Shown here: piece by piece, positions 1-8,644 of the stretch
Numbering within the stretch: the stretch's first letter is position 1
Layout: each line of letters starts with the position of its first letter
Origin: Ruegeria denitrificans
Lineage (GTDB): Bacteria > Pseudomonadota > Alphaproteobacteria > Rhodobacterales > Rhodobacteraceae
Direction of reading: 5' to 3'
NCBI RefSeq assembly: GCF_001458295.1
Contig: NZ_CYUD01000008.1
Coordinates: 1-64,000, forward strand
DNA: 64,000 nucleotides
The notes under the pieces: model-generated
The model's input: only the letters and a program-made list of their open reading frames with translations
Database searches by the model: none
Told to the model about the DNA's origin: nothing
Translations under genes and position numbers: made by a program

Positions 1-87
1 ATGACCATCGCCTGCCTGCTGGCCAACACACTGACCGCCTGCTGCCGCGCAAATGGCCTGCCAGAACCCGAAGGCCTGACAGCCTGA
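1..87 (+). CDS. C-terminal end of an unidentified frame (partial)
   Basis: The frame is open from the first base to a TGA at 85-87 and gives 28 residues ending in PEPEGLTA. An ATG falls at base 1, but the frame may continue upstream outside the window. The short product contains three cysteines and has no motif I recognise. It may be the tail of an upstream gene, since a strong hairpin follows 25 bases after the stop. Coding status is uncertain. Confidence 0.25.
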   Translation: MTIACLLANTLTACCRANGLPEPEGLTA

Positions 88-92
88 CTACC

Positions 93-168
93 GATTGAAT
101 TAAACTGAATGATTGGGTCAAAGAGTAAAGCACTCTTTGACCCAATTGCTTTCTAAAGATTGAATTAA
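93..168. repeat. 15-bp perfect hairpin between 11-bp direct repeats
   Basis: ATTGGGTCAAAGAGT at 112-126 pairs perfectly with 132-146 around a 5-base loop. The hairpin is bracketed by two identical copies of GATTGAATTAA, at 93-103 and 158-168. It has only a short T-rich tail (TGCTTTCT), so it could end transcription of the frame stopping at 87. The flanking direct repeats are not a usual terminator feature and could instead mark an insertion footprint or a protein-binding array. Confidence 0.6.
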
Positions 169-184
169 GTTTTCGATACCGGGT

Positions 185-204
185 TTGAATGTAATATCAT
201 TCAA
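185..204. promoter_or_regulatory. Palindrome upstream of the LytTR gene
   Basis: TTGAATG at 185-191 is the exact inverse of CATTCAA at 198-204, separated by TAATAT. It lies in an AT-rich stretch about 90 bases upstream of the LytTR gene and could be an operator. No known regulator consensus is matched, so this is only a structural observation. Confidence 0.35.
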
Positions 205-295
205 TGATAAACAAGTCTTTCCAGCTGGTTACGAATAAGTGGCATTGGCCACGTGGCGTTGGGCTGGGTCCTGTAGGCTTGTTGGTTGAGTGTGT

Positions 296-1045
296 ATGAC
301 CGCGGAGGCAAATACAATTCTGGCTAAACTCACGTTACGCCGAGTAATTGCAGGTGTAGCCTTTCCGCCTTTGCTGGCCAGTGCGTTTCAACCTTTTCCG
401 ACCATCTATCTGACCTATCCACAACGGCTTGTGTTCTGGATTGGGGTGATGGGTTTGGCCTTGTGCGTGACCTGGATCGTCAGACAAGTTGCCCAGAAAT
501 ACTTCGTTCAGGCGCATTTCACTTGGCGAGATTTTGCTTTGGTTTTGGTCATTCTAGCGCTTTTCGTGCCATCCGTTTGGCTTATGTCCTATTTGCTGTT
601 TACCGTCGGCGGGCAGCGGGCACCAGATGTGCTGGCGGTGATACCCTATGGTGCATTGTTTGCAACCGGTTTGGTTCTGACGCACGGGCATAGACAGGTG
701 AATGAGACAGATTCCCCTCATATCGTGCGACCATCGCCACGCCTGACCAAGCGCTTGCCGGAAACATTTTCTGGTCAGATCTATCGCCTGACCGGTCGAA
801 ATCATGCAATTGATGTTGTGACGTCGGAAGGGACGTTTACCATCCGGTCCCGTCTTACTGATGCAATTGCCGAGATGGAGCCGATACCCGGGCATTGTAC
901 GCACCGGTCTCATTGGGTGGCAGACTATGCCATCACCGGAGTCGAAAAGATAGAGGGCAAAACATATCTACGCCTGGCCAACACCGACCTGGTTCCAGTC
1001 AGCCGCAAATACAAACCCGAGCTTGAGCAAGACGGTATCATCTGA
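296..1045 (+). CDS. Membrane-anchored LytTR-domain DNA-binding protein
   Basis: A transcriptional regulator candidate of 249 residues. The N-terminal half has about four hydrophobic membrane segments (near residues 16-35, 42-63, 80-105 and 112-130). The C-terminal 95 residues look like a LytTR DNA-binding domain: IYRLTGRNHAIDVVTSEG, a histidine-containing THRSHWV stretch, and the end PVSRKYKPEL. Such proteins tie a membrane signal to direct DNA binding without a response-regulator receiver domain. The sensed signal and target are unknown. The ATG at 296 is preferred over the GTG at 290, although neither has a strong Shine-Dalgarno sequence. The gene ends 6 bases before the convergent pdeM stop. 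No histidine kinase lies next to it. Confidence 0.75.
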   Translation: MTAEANTILAKLTLRRVIAGVAFPPLLASAFQPFPTIYLTYPQRLVFWIGVMGLALCVTWIVRQVAQKYFVQAHFTWRDFALVLVILALFVPSVWLMSYLLFTVGGQRAPDVLAVIPYGALFATGLVLTHGHRQVNETDSPHIVRPSPRLTKRLPETFSGQIYRLTGRNHAIDVVTSEGTFTIRSRLTDAIAEMEPIPGHCTHRSHWVADYAITGVEKIEGKTYLRLANTDLVPVSRKYKPELEQDGII

Positions 1046-1051
1046 ATCGCC

Positions 1052-1714
1052 TCATCTGGGCATGGGAATGATCCGAGGCTGTGGCCCGGTCAGGATGGCC
1101 ATGGCCTGCTCGCTCATCAGCCCGTCAAATATATGATCCGAACTACGCAACCCGCCGGTATAGGTGCCGTAGGCCGGCAGTATTAACCGTGTCTGGTCTA
1201 TCAAAAAGGCAGGGCGTGTGATTGATCGGCCCCGTGCGTTCAGCCGTGCTTTGGGGTGATAGTGACCGGACACTTCGCTTTGGGTCAGGGGTTTCGCGAT
1301 ATGGCGGAATGTCAGCGGTCCAATCAGACATTCAGACATGTGTGTGCCGCCCAGATCAATCGGGCCGGGGTCGTGGTTGCCTTCGATCCAGATCCATCGC
1401 CGACCGGCTTGCAGGGTCGTGATATCGCGCTGATCGGACGCTTCCATCGCGAGCGACGATTGCAAGTCATCGAAACTGTCGCCCAGACAGATAACGGTGG
1501 CAGGATTGGTTCGGGTGATGTCTGTAGCCAGCCGGGTCAGGGTTTCACGGCTGTCATAAGGCGGCAGGGTTGGTCCACCCCTGCGCGCGATGCGCTCGGA
1601 TTTGCCCAGATGCAGATCGGACACGCAGAGCAATTGCTGATCCGGCCACCATAGGGCCCCGGATCCCAATGCGCTGAGGGTTTGCCCCGCAAAAGAAAAC
1701 GCGACTTCGTTCAT
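1052..1714 (-). CDS. pdeM: Ligase-associated DNA damage response metallophosphoesterase PdeM
   Basis: A 220-residue calcineurin-like phosphoesterase. The metal-binding motifs are in order: DLHLGK with D33 and H35, CLGDSFDD around D79, GNHD at 112-115, and SGHYHP with H151 and H153. This family normally sits in a bacterial repair set with an ATP-dependent ligase, an exonuclease and a DEXH helicase. Here it follows the helicase on the same strand with a 41-base gap, so the two are probably co-transcribed. No ligase or exonuclease gene is adjacent. Length and motifs look intact. Confidence 0.85.
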   Translation of the reverse strand: MNEVAFSFAGQTLSALGSGALWWPDQQLLCVSDLHLGKSERIARRGGPTLPPYDSRETLTRLATDITRTNPATVICLGDSFDDLQSSLAMEASDQRDITTLQAGRRWIWIEGNHDPGPIDLGGTHMSECLIGPLTFRHIAKPLTQSEVSGHYHPKARLNARGRSITRPAFLIDQTRLILPAYGTYTGGLRSSDHIFDGLMSEQAMAILTGPQPRIIPMPR

Positions 1715-1755
1715 GGTCCGTTCTTTGCGTGTTTCACGTTTGGGCGCAAGTAATA

Positions 1756-4167
1756 TCAGCCCGGCGCTAATCCTGCTGCCTGCAACAGGCGCGCGCTTTC
1801 CTCGGCCAGCAGCCGTTCCTCGGCGGCACCTTTGACCGGAACTTTACCAACCTCAAGGAACAGCGGGGCGGCAAGGGGCGACACGCGGTCCAACCGCAAC
1901 AGATCAATCCGGTCTCCGATCCGGGCAATCATCGTTTCGATCCGCCCGAAATCGACCAAGCCGCGCATGGCTTCTTCACGGGTGATCTGCATCAGCAGAT
2001 GGTTGGGGTCGTACTTCAGCAAGGTGTCATAGAGGATATCCGAGGAAAACGTCGCCTGACGCCCGCTTTTTCGCTGACCGCCAGTATTTCGTTCGATCAG
2101 CCCGGCAATCGTGGCCGAGGCGCGAAAGGTCCGTTTCATCACCGCATTTCCGGCCAGCCAGGTCTCAAGCCCGTTACGCAGGGCGTCCAACTGAAACAAC
2201 GGGCGTGGGTCGGTCACAGCATCCAGCCCCCAGATCAGCGTTGCATAGTCAGTGGCGACAAACCCAAGCGGGGCGAGCCCGGTTTCTTCCATCCGTTTGG
2301 TCAACAACAGGCCCAGCGTCTGCTGCGCGTTCCGTCCGGCGAAACCGTAGACACACAGGTTCTCGCGCCCATCATTCGGAAAGCTCTCGATCAGCAACCG
2401 GTCGCGTTGGGGCAGACGGGACATGTCGCGCTGCAGGGCCAGCCAGTCAGCGGTATGTTCGGGCAGTTGCGGCCAGTCAGGCTGAGCGAACATTCGTAGG
2501 ATGCGGTCACTCAACTGTGTTGAGGTCGCGAATTTCGTGCCCGCAAAAACCGCAACTTTCGGTTTTCTGTCCGCACGGCGGCTGACTTCGACCACCATCT
2601 CGCGCAAACCTTCATAGCGGACAATTTGCCCGCCGATCAGAAAGGTTTCTCCGGGTGTCAGTGAGGCGGCAAACGCTTCTTCCACCTCGCCAAGTGGCTT
2701 ACCGCCGCGATTGCGTTTCAGGCGTACTTTCAGTGTGTCAGTGTCCTGAATGGTGCCAAGATTCATACGGATACGCTGCGCCGCGCGTGGGTCACGTAGC
2801 TGCCACTGTCCGTCCGGACGTTGTTGCAAGCGTTGCCAACGATCATAGGCCCGCAGGGCGTAACCGCCGGTTGCGCAGAACTCCAGACAGGCATCGAACT
2901 CATCACGGGTCAGCTGCGCATAAGGTCCGGCTGCGGTCATTTCGCCGAACAGTGTTTCTGCATCGAACGGGCCTGCAGCTGCCGCGATCAGGATATGCTG
3001 ACACAACACATCGCGGGGGCCGGGGCCGCGCGGGTCGCCGTCCAGATCATGCGCCCTGGCGGCCTCAAGCGCTGCGACGCATTCCACCACCTCAAAGCGG
3101 TTTGCAGGCACCAGCAGGGCCTTGGAGGGCGCGTTATAGCGGTGGTTCGCGCGTCCGATCCGTTGCACCAGCCGCTTGACGTTCTTGGGCGCGCCGATTT
3201 GGATCACAAGATCTACTTCGCCCCAGTCGATGCCCAGATCCAGACTGCCGGTGCACACGATGGCGCGTAGATCACCCCTCACAATGGCGGCCTCGACCCG
3301 TTCGCGTTGCTGGCGGTCCAGACTGCCGTGGTGAATGCCGATGGGCAGACCGTCATCATTGGCCAGCCAGAGGTTGTGAAAGAAAATCTCGGCCTGTGCG
3401 CGGGTGTTGTGAAAGATCAGCGTGGTTTTGTGTTGTTTGATCTGCTCAAGCACCGCCGGGATCGAATAGGCCGCGCCGCCACCGGACCATGGCGGCATTT
3501 CCTGCGTTTCCAGCATGCGGATATCCGGATCAGGCCCGGGATCGGCCTGTACGATCTGACAGGGATCAGGATGCCGCGCCAGAAATTGCGCAATGGCCTG
3601 TGGGTCCTCGACCGTGGCCGACAGCCCGACCCGGCGCAGGTCTGGGCACAAGGATTGCAGTCGCGCCAAGGCCAGCATCAACTGATCGCCGCGCTTGCTT
3701 TCGGCCAACGCGTGGATCTCGTCAACGATCACTCGTTGCACGCCTGCGAACATCCGCGGTGCGTCCTCGTATGAGGTCAGCAGAGCCAGACTTTCCGGCG
3801 TGGTCAGCAGAATATGCGGTGGGTCCACGCGTTGTCGCTTTTTCTGCGTGGCTGAAGTGTCGCCCGTGCGATCCTCAATCCGGATGGGCAGGCCTATCTC
3901 ATCCGCAGGCCCTCGCAAATTGCGGCGGATGTCGGCGGCCAGCGCTTTGAGCGGAGACACATAGATCGTGTGCAGACCCTTATGCGCGCCATCTGCCAGT
4001 TCGGCCAGTGTTGGCAGAAACCCGGCCATGGTCTTGCCACCCCCGGTTGGTGCGATCAGCAACGTGGCCGGGTCCGAAGCCCGGTTGAACATGTCCTGTT
4101 GATGGGGGTGGATGGACCAGCCCTTGGAGGCAAACCAAGCTGTGATCCGGGCGGGAATCTGCGTCAT
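1756..4167 (-). CDS. Ligase-associated DEXH-box DNA helicase (Lhr-like)
   Basis: An 803-residue superfamily 2 helicase. It shows a Q-motif-like HPHQQDMF near residue 22, Walker A APTGGGKT at 39-46, TPES near 124, DEIH at 149-152, GLSAT near 182, and the helicase C-terminal motif VQRIGRANHRY near 335. The long C-terminal part matches the Lhr core with a ligase-associated C-terminal domain. Members unwind DNA or RNA-DNA hybrids and are linked to mitomycin C and alkylation damage tolerance. It is translated from the ATG at 4167 and followed by pdeM. The upstream neighbour is a Tad-associated ATPase rather than the ligase and exonuclease seen in many proteobacteria. Confidence 0.85.
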   Translation of the reverse strand: MTQIPARITAWFASKGWSIHPHQQDMFNRASDPATLLIAPTGGGKTMAGFLPTLAELADGAHKGLHTIYVSPLKALAADIRRNLRGPADEIGLPIRIEDRTGDTSATQKKRQRVDPPHILLTTPESLALLTSYEDAPRMFAGVQRVIVDEIHALAESKRGDQLMLALARLQSLCPDLRRVGLSATVEDPQAIAQFLARHPDPCQIVQADPGPDPDIRMLETQEMPPWSGGGAAYSIPAVLEQIKQHKTTLIFHNTRAQAEIFFHNLWLANDDGLPIGIHHGSLDRQQRERVEAAIVRGDLRAIVCTGSLDLGIDWGEVDLVIQIGAPKNVKRLVQRIGRANHRYNAPSKALLVPANRFEVVECVAALEAARAHDLDGDPRGPGPRDVLCQHILIAAAAGPFDAETLFGEMTAAGPYAQLTRDEFDACLEFCATGGYALRAYDRWQRLQQRPDGQWQLRDPRAAQRIRMNLGTIQDTDTLKVRLKRNRGGKPLGEVEEAFAASLTPGETFLIGGQIVRYEGLREMVVEVSRRADRKPKVAVFAGTKFATSTQLSDRILRMFAQPDWPQLPEHTADWLALQRDMSRLPQRDRLLIESFPNDGRENLCVYGFAGRNAQQTLGLLLTKRMEETGLAPLGFVATDYATLIWGLDAVTDPRPLFQLDALRNGLETWLAGNAVMKRTFRASATIAGLIERNTGGQRKSGRQATFSSDILYDTLLKYDPNHLLMQITREEAMRGLVDFGRIETMIARIGDRIDLLRLDRVSPLAAPLFLEVGKVPVKGAAEERLLAEESARLLQAAGLAPG

Positions 4168-4207
4168 ACGCGCAGATTACCCGGCCCTTTACCGAAATGG
4201 CACGGCG

Positions 4208-5515
4208 TTAATTGACGATTGTCTCGTCTTTGACGAACATGTTGGACCACGCGCGGTCGATCAGGTCGGGGCTCATCTGATAGGGGATGCCCTCAAACTC
4301 ACAAATCGAGATCATCTGGTCGATCAGGAAGATCGGCTGATAGTTGGCGTAGATGTTGTTGATGGTCGGATATTTGACCTTCAGCAAGTGCACTAGGGCG
4401 GCTTCATCCAGCGGCATGCCGCGTTTACGGGCCACCATGGCAAAGATTTTCAGGAAATTCTCCTGGTTCGGGCCGTCAATTTTGATTTTGAAGAAGATCC
4501 GGCGCAGGGCCGCTTGGTCGAAAATCTCGTTCGGGTGGAAGTTGGTCGAGAAGATAACCAGCGTGTCGAAGGGAACTTCGAATTTTTCACCCGATTGCAG
4601 GCCAAGGATATCCTTGCTCTCTTCCAGAGGAACAATCCAGCGGTTGATCAGGGCCTGAGGTGGTTCCTGCTGGCGGCCAAGGTCGTCCACAATGAAGATG
4701 CCGCCGGTCGATTTCAGCTGCAGTGGCGCCTGATAGGTTCGCGCCGTTGGGTTATAGACCAGGTCCAGCATGCTGAGAGACAGCTCACCACCCGTCACCA
4801 CGGTCGGTCGTTCGCATTGCACATAGCGCGTGTCGAATCGTTTGCGGCGACGCAGGCTATTGGGGTCGTCGGCTTCCTGTTCAATTGCGGTGTGAACAAT
4901 CGGGTCATAGACCGTGATCACCTGACCGGCATATTCAATGGCGTAAGGCACATAGACATTATCGCCCAAAGCATCGCGAATCCCGTTTGAAATTGAGGAT
5001 TTACCGTTACCCGGAGGGCCGTACATCAGCACCGAACGCCCTGCGCTGACCGCAGGGCCCAATTGATCCAGAAGGCTGTCGGGCAAAACCAGATGACCCA
5101 TTGCGCCGACCAACTGGTCACGGGTCACCTGAATGTTCCGGATCGACTGGCGTTTTACCTGTTCGCGGTAGACGTCCAGCGGCACGGGCATGGCACCGAA
5201 ATATTCTGACTGACTCAGTGCGTCCAACGCGCGAGCCTTACCGGCATCGGTCAGTTGATAACCCATCTCGTTGCCGCTGTTAGCATTCAGTGTGCCGGTG
5301 GCCTCGATCAGCTTTTGTTCGCGGGCCATGTCGATCAGTTCCTGCGTGACGGCGCCCGGCAAACAAATCGCTTCGGCGATCTCGGACACGGTGTCCACGT
5401 TCTTGCGGAAGATCGTTTTCAGCATGATGTCGCGCATCATGACGATGGGCAGTTTCATTTCGCCCAGACCCTTGGGTGCAGGGGGGGCCATTACCGAAGT
5501 TGTCTGCATATTCAT
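4208..5515 (-). CDS. Winged-helix AAA+ ATPase of the Tad locus
   Basis: A 435-residue protein from the ATG at 5515 (an ATG two codons later is also possible). Residues ~20-100 look like a winged-helix or MarR-like fold (IFRKNVDTVSEIAEAICLP, QELIDMAREQKLI, GYQLTDAGKARALD). A AAA+ module follows, with Walker A GPPGNGKSS at 166-174, Walker B IFIVDD with D277-D278, a sensor-1 Asn in FSTNFHP near 325 and an arginine pair ALRR near 338. It is the last gene of the Tad cluster, about 117 bases after the prepilin peptidase. The function is not known to me. Motor, chaperone or transcriptional control of the pilus are all possible. Confidence 0.7.
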   Translation of the reverse strand: MNMQTTSVMAPPAPKGLGEMKLPIVMMRDIMLKTIFRKNVDTVSEIAEAICLPGAVTQELIDMAREQKLIEATGTLNANSGNEMGYQLTDAGKARALDALSQSEYFGAMPVPLDVYREQVKRQSIRNIQVTRDQLVGAMGHLVLPDSLLDQLGPAVSAGRSVLMYGPPGNGKSSISNGIRDALGDNVYVPYAIEYAGQVITVYDPIVHTAIEQEADDPNSLRRRKRFDTRYVQCERPTVVTGGELSLSMLDLVYNPTARTYQAPLQLKSTGGIFIVDDLGRQQEPPQALINRWIVPLEESKDILGLQSGEKFEVPFDTLVIFSTNFHPNEIFDQAALRRIFFKIKIDGPNQENFLKIFAMVARKRGMPLDEAALVHLLKVKYPTINNIYANYQPIFLIDQMISICEFEGIPYQMSPDLIDRAWSNMFVKDETIVN

Positions 5516-5632
5516 GAGCGTCGCCCGTCTATCCAGTATTCGTACCAAAAGCCCCCAAAAGGGCCACTTAGGGAAAATCTGGCCCGGCTTTGTGGCATCA
5601 CCAAGGCGGGGACAAGGCGGGTTAATGATAGT

Positions 5633-6181
5633 TTACGAGCCGTAAACAGTCCCTAGCATTAGGTAAATTGCCAGGCTGCCTCCCAAAGGAAAGCCCATTG
5701 GAAAGTGCTTCGTTCTGTTCCAGCTTTCCCAATTTGGCGCCACATTGCGCAACGGGGAATGCATGGCCAGACGATGCGTTGCAAAAGCTGCCAGCGTGGT
5801 TGCAGTCAGAATTAGAACGACCAATCCCCAATCGCCTGTCCAGACAAACGGCGACGCCGCAGCCATAAACTTGGCGTCACCGGCCCCCAGAACCCCAGCG
5901 GCGTTCAACAGGATGCCCAGGATCAACACGATCACGATATGCAGCAATTGCCAAACGTATGGGGGCAGGGCAATTGAGACCGACCAGATATTGAGCGATG
6001 TCCACTCGGTCGACCAAGGGGGAAGAACCAACAGACCGACAACAGCAAAAACGACAGTCAGCGCAACAACAGCGTGATTCTTGATCAGCATGTCCCGCAA
6101 ATCCGTGAACGCGACGTAAAAGCAAATTGGCAGGACAAAGGGCAGAAACCACAGCGCAGCAAACGCAGGGATACTCATCAA
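5633..6181 (-). CDS. cpaA: Type IV prepilin peptidase (CpaA/TadV)
   Basis: A 182-residue integral membrane aspartyl protease that cleaves the leader of Flp prepilins. The two expected catalytic aspartates are D27 in FTDLRDM and D102 in GAGDAKF. The protein lacks the N-terminal methylase domain of PilD, as usual for CpaA. About five membrane segments are visible. The ATG at 6181 directly abuts the stop of the upstream TPR lipoprotein gene, indicating translational coupling. The two pilins at 15786-16302 are the likely substrates. Confidence 0.88.
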   Translation of the reverse strand: MMSIPAFAALWFLPFVLPICFYVAFTDLRDMLIKNHAVVALTVVFAVVGLLVLPPWSTEWTSLNIWSVSIALPPYVWQLLHIVIVLILGILLNAAGVLGAGDAKFMAAASPFVWTGDWGLVVLILTATTLAAFATHRLAMHSPLRNVAPNWESWNRTKHFPMGFPLGGSLAIYLMLGTVYGS

Positions 6182-7033
6182 TCAGGCTTCCTCAAGCGCG
6201 CGGAGCGAGCGGACGGCCTCGTCATAGTGCTGAGGGTGGGTGGCAATGGCTTCGCGGAACAGGTTCTTGGCCGTGGTCACGTCCCCCTGCTTGACCGCGG
6301 TGATACCCATCGTGTTCAGCAGCCGCGCCCGTTCCACCTGTGTCATGGGAACAACCGGCATGTTGTAATTCCCTTGTGCGGCCCGGGCCAGAACAAGGTT
6401 GTTCTTGGCAGTGAACAGGGATTGATCCTGACGGATCGCTTCGGCGAACAGGCGTTCGGCTTCGGCAAACTGGCCGCGCGTCAACTTGGAATAACCCCAG
6501 TTGTTCATGACACTGCCGGGGCGTGTCGTCAGGCCCACCGCAGTCTCATAGAAGTGGTCCGCGCGTTTCCAATCCTGTTTGGAGTCGGCAACCAGGGCCT
6601 CGAGGCGATACCGTCTAAAGGATTCAAAAGTGGGTGGAATGGAGTTCAGAACCGAACTAGCCTGATCCCAATTCCCGGCACGGACAAGCGCATCAGCATA
6701 TTCAAGCTTGTCGACATTCCCAGCGCCTTTCATCGTCGTCACCTTCTTCCAGGCGGAGACGGCTTCGGTTGATCGCTTTGCACGAGACAAGGAAATCGCC
6801 AGCCCTCGCTGCAGGTCGATCCGGCCGGGGTTTTTGGCGGCTGCACCTTGGAAATATGTGACTGCCTCATTCGGGTCGGCGGCGGTTAACAGAACCTCGT
6901 TCAGGTTGGTCTCGTCAATGACGTTGACCTCCTGATAGGTGCGCTCGACCTTTTCTTCTTCGGTTTCTTTTTCGCAGGCCGACAGGATCAGCCCACACAT
7001 CATAATTGGCGCAATCAAGAATTGTTGGCGCAT
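6182..7033 (-). CDS. TPR lipoprotein of the Tad system (TadD-like, second copy)
   Basis: A 283-residue protein with a lipoprotein signal (MRQQFLIAPIMMCGLILSAC, lipobox LSAC at 17-20), then an acidic linker and repeated TPR helices from about residue 45 to the end (for example NNWGYSKLTRGQFAEAERLF). TadD lipoproteins help assemble or localise the CpaC secretin. It sits between another TPR lipoprotein (7065-7613) and cpaA, so this locus has two TadD-type genes. Its stop abuts the cpaA start. Confidence 0.8.
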   Translation of the reverse strand: MRQQFLIAPIMMCGLILSACEKETEEEKVERTYQEVNVIDETNLNEVLLTAADPNEAVTYFQGAAAKNPGRIDLQRGLAISLSRAKRSTEAVSAWKKVTTMKGAGNVDKLEYADALVRAGNWDQASSVLNSIPPTFESFRRYRLEALVADSKQDWKRADHFYETAVGLTTRPGSVMNNWGYSKLTRGQFAEAERLFAEAIRQDQSLFTAKNNLVLARAAQGNYNMPVVPMTQVERARLLNTMGITAVKQGDVTTAKNLFREAIATHPQHYDEAVRSLRALEEA

Positions 7034-7064
7034 TTTTTTGCGTCCCTTACTGCTCTTGCCTATT

Positions 7065-7613
7065 TTACGGGAGCTTGCGCAGCTTGAATTGCCCGTCGCC
7101 TTGCTGCTCCAACGTGTATTCTTGTTCTTCTGCCGTAGTATTAACAGGATTTTCCATTTTTGCGAGCGCTAAGCGCAGATTGTCCCGGATTGCGTCACTT
7201 TCGCCATTGTCCAGCGCAAAGGCGCGTTTAAAGACCTGCGCGGCTTCAGGATATTCACCCTTTTCAACCAGAACAACGCCCAGATTGTTCCATGCAACAG
7301 GCCAGTCCGGGTTGTCCTGGATGGCTCGACGCAGCAGGGTTTCGGCTTGTCCCAAGCGCCTGAGGCCCAGATTTGCTGTTCCCATCGCTGTCAGGATTTG
7401 CGTGTTCATTCCCTGATCTAGCGCTGCCCTGGCAAAGGAATCCAATGCGAGTTCGAATTCACCGGCAGCCATCAATCGGTTTCCAACCGTAATTTCGTCG
7501 ACGCCCTGACCTTTCGGATCAATTCCGGGGACGTCCAGATCATCAGGCGACCCCGTTTCAGTGCAAGAGGCCACCATGGCGATTACCATGGCGGCCTTTA
7601 GCATGTGGCGCAT
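7065..7613 (-). CDS. tadD: TPR lipoprotein of the Tad system (TadD)
   Basis: A 182-residue protein from the ATG at 7613. The start is chosen because MRHMLKAAMVIAMVASC gives a proper lipoprotein signal with cysteine at the lipobox; the longer frame would overlap tadC. TPR motifs run from about residue 40 to 145 (GNRLMAAGEFELALDSFARA, AWNNLGVVLVEKGEYPEAAQVFKRA). The family is thought to act as a pilotin-like outer membrane factor for the Tad secretin. It follows tadC by 40 bases and precedes a second TPR lipoprotein. Confidence 0.82.
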   Translation of the reverse strand: MRHMLKAAMVIAMVASCTETGSPDDLDVPGIDPKGQGVDEITVGNRLMAAGEFELALDSFARAALDQGMNTQILTAMGTANLGLRRLGQAETLLRRAIQDNPDWPVAWNNLGVVLVEKGEYPEAAQVFKRAFALDNGESDAIRDNLRLALAKMENPVNTTAEEQEYTLEQQGDGQFKLRKLP

Positions 7614-7653
7614 ACCGTAGTGGGTGCGTCTGAAGTCTAAGATTCGGGGATTA

Positions 7654-8634
7654 TCAATTGCCCGCCGCAAAATCAGCGATTCCTTTTGCCGAAGGTCCGA
7701 CCAGAATAACCAGCAAAGGTGGTACCGTCAGCATCATTGTGGCAAGAGTCATCTTGGTTGGCAACTTGTTCGCGGCCTCTTCGGCGCGCATGACCCGTTT
7801 GTCGCGCATCTCGCTGGCATATACCCGAAGCGCTTCGGCAATTGAGGTGCCGAATGTAGAGGATTGGATCATCACGGTTACGAATGAGCTGACGTCCTGA
7901 ACACCACAACGGGTTCCGAAATCACGCAAAACGGTGTCTTTGTCTTTACCAGCCTTGAGCTCATAAGCGACAATCTCAAACTCGTGTGCGATATCGGGGT
8001 AGGAGGCCTTCATCTCGCTCGCAACACGCACGATGGCCTGATCCAGCGACTGCCCGGCTTCTACGCAAACCAGCATAAGGTCCAACGTATCGGGAAATCC
8101 GGACACAATCGCCTCGTTGCGCGCGGTAACACGTCGGGTGATCCAGTAGCGCGGCAGAAAATAGCCCGCGCCGGCCGGAACAAGAACCCTAAGAGCCATT
8201 TGCTGGCCTGTGAATTCTTGACCGCCTGACAGCACGGTCACCAGCATGACGCCGACCAAAATACCCAGAATGCCCAACGCGAATTGCGCAAAGTGGAAGA
8301 ACCGCACCGCATCCTTTGAATGGTAGCCTGCTTGACGCAGCTTAAGCTGCATCGCTGACAGTTCGTCTTCGTTCTGCGGCTCAAGGAAGGTCGCGAACTT
8401 TTCAAGCTGCTCGTTGCGGCTGGCGTTGCGAAGCTTATCCTTTTTGGACTTCTTGTCGATCTTTGGAGCTGCCGTGGATTTCTGCAGCTTTTTCAGCGGA
8501 TCCTCTGGCTGATTCAGCATCAGAGTGACTGCGATAATGATCAGGAACAGCCCCAGCACGCCGACCAAGATGAGCGGTCCGAATTCGCCAAGGTACTGTT
8601 TGATCAGGTCGTTGATTGGGGCCAAAATTTCCAT
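7654..8634 (-). CDS. tadC: Tad inner membrane platform protein TadC
   Basis: A 326-residue type II secretion system F-domain protein. There is an N-terminal membrane helix (LILVGVLGLFLIIIAVTLML), a basic linker, two central helices, and a cytoplasmic F domain with DTLDLMLVCVEAGQSLDQAI and SFVTVMIQSSTFGTSIAEAL. The C-terminus is a final helix ending in the conserved style PPLLVILVGPS. It pairs with TadB to form the platform on which the CpaF motor acts. It starts 10 bases after tadB ends. Confidence 0.9.
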   Translation of the reverse strand: MEILAPINDLIKQYLGEFGPLILVGVLGLFLIIIAVTLMLNQPEDPLKKLQKSTAAPKIDKKSKKDKLRNASRNEQLEKFATFLEPQNEDELSAMQLKLRQAGYHSKDAVRFFHFAQFALGILGILVGVMLVTVLSGGQEFTGQQMALRVLVPAGAGYFLPRYWITRRVTARNEAIVSGFPDTLDLMLVCVEAGQSLDQAIVRVASEMKASYPDIAHEFEIVAYELKAGKDKDTVLRDFGTRCGVQDVSSFVTVMIQSSTFGTSIAEALRVYASEMRDKRVMRAEEAANKLPTKMTLATMMLTVPPLLVILVGPSAKGIADFAAGN

Positions 8635-8644
8635 TGCAATACCC

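Noticed and set aside
1720..1734. LexA-like box GTTC-N7-GTTT upstream of pdeM
   Set aside because: One mismatch from GTTC-N7-GTTC; such near matches are expected every one to two kilobases by chance.
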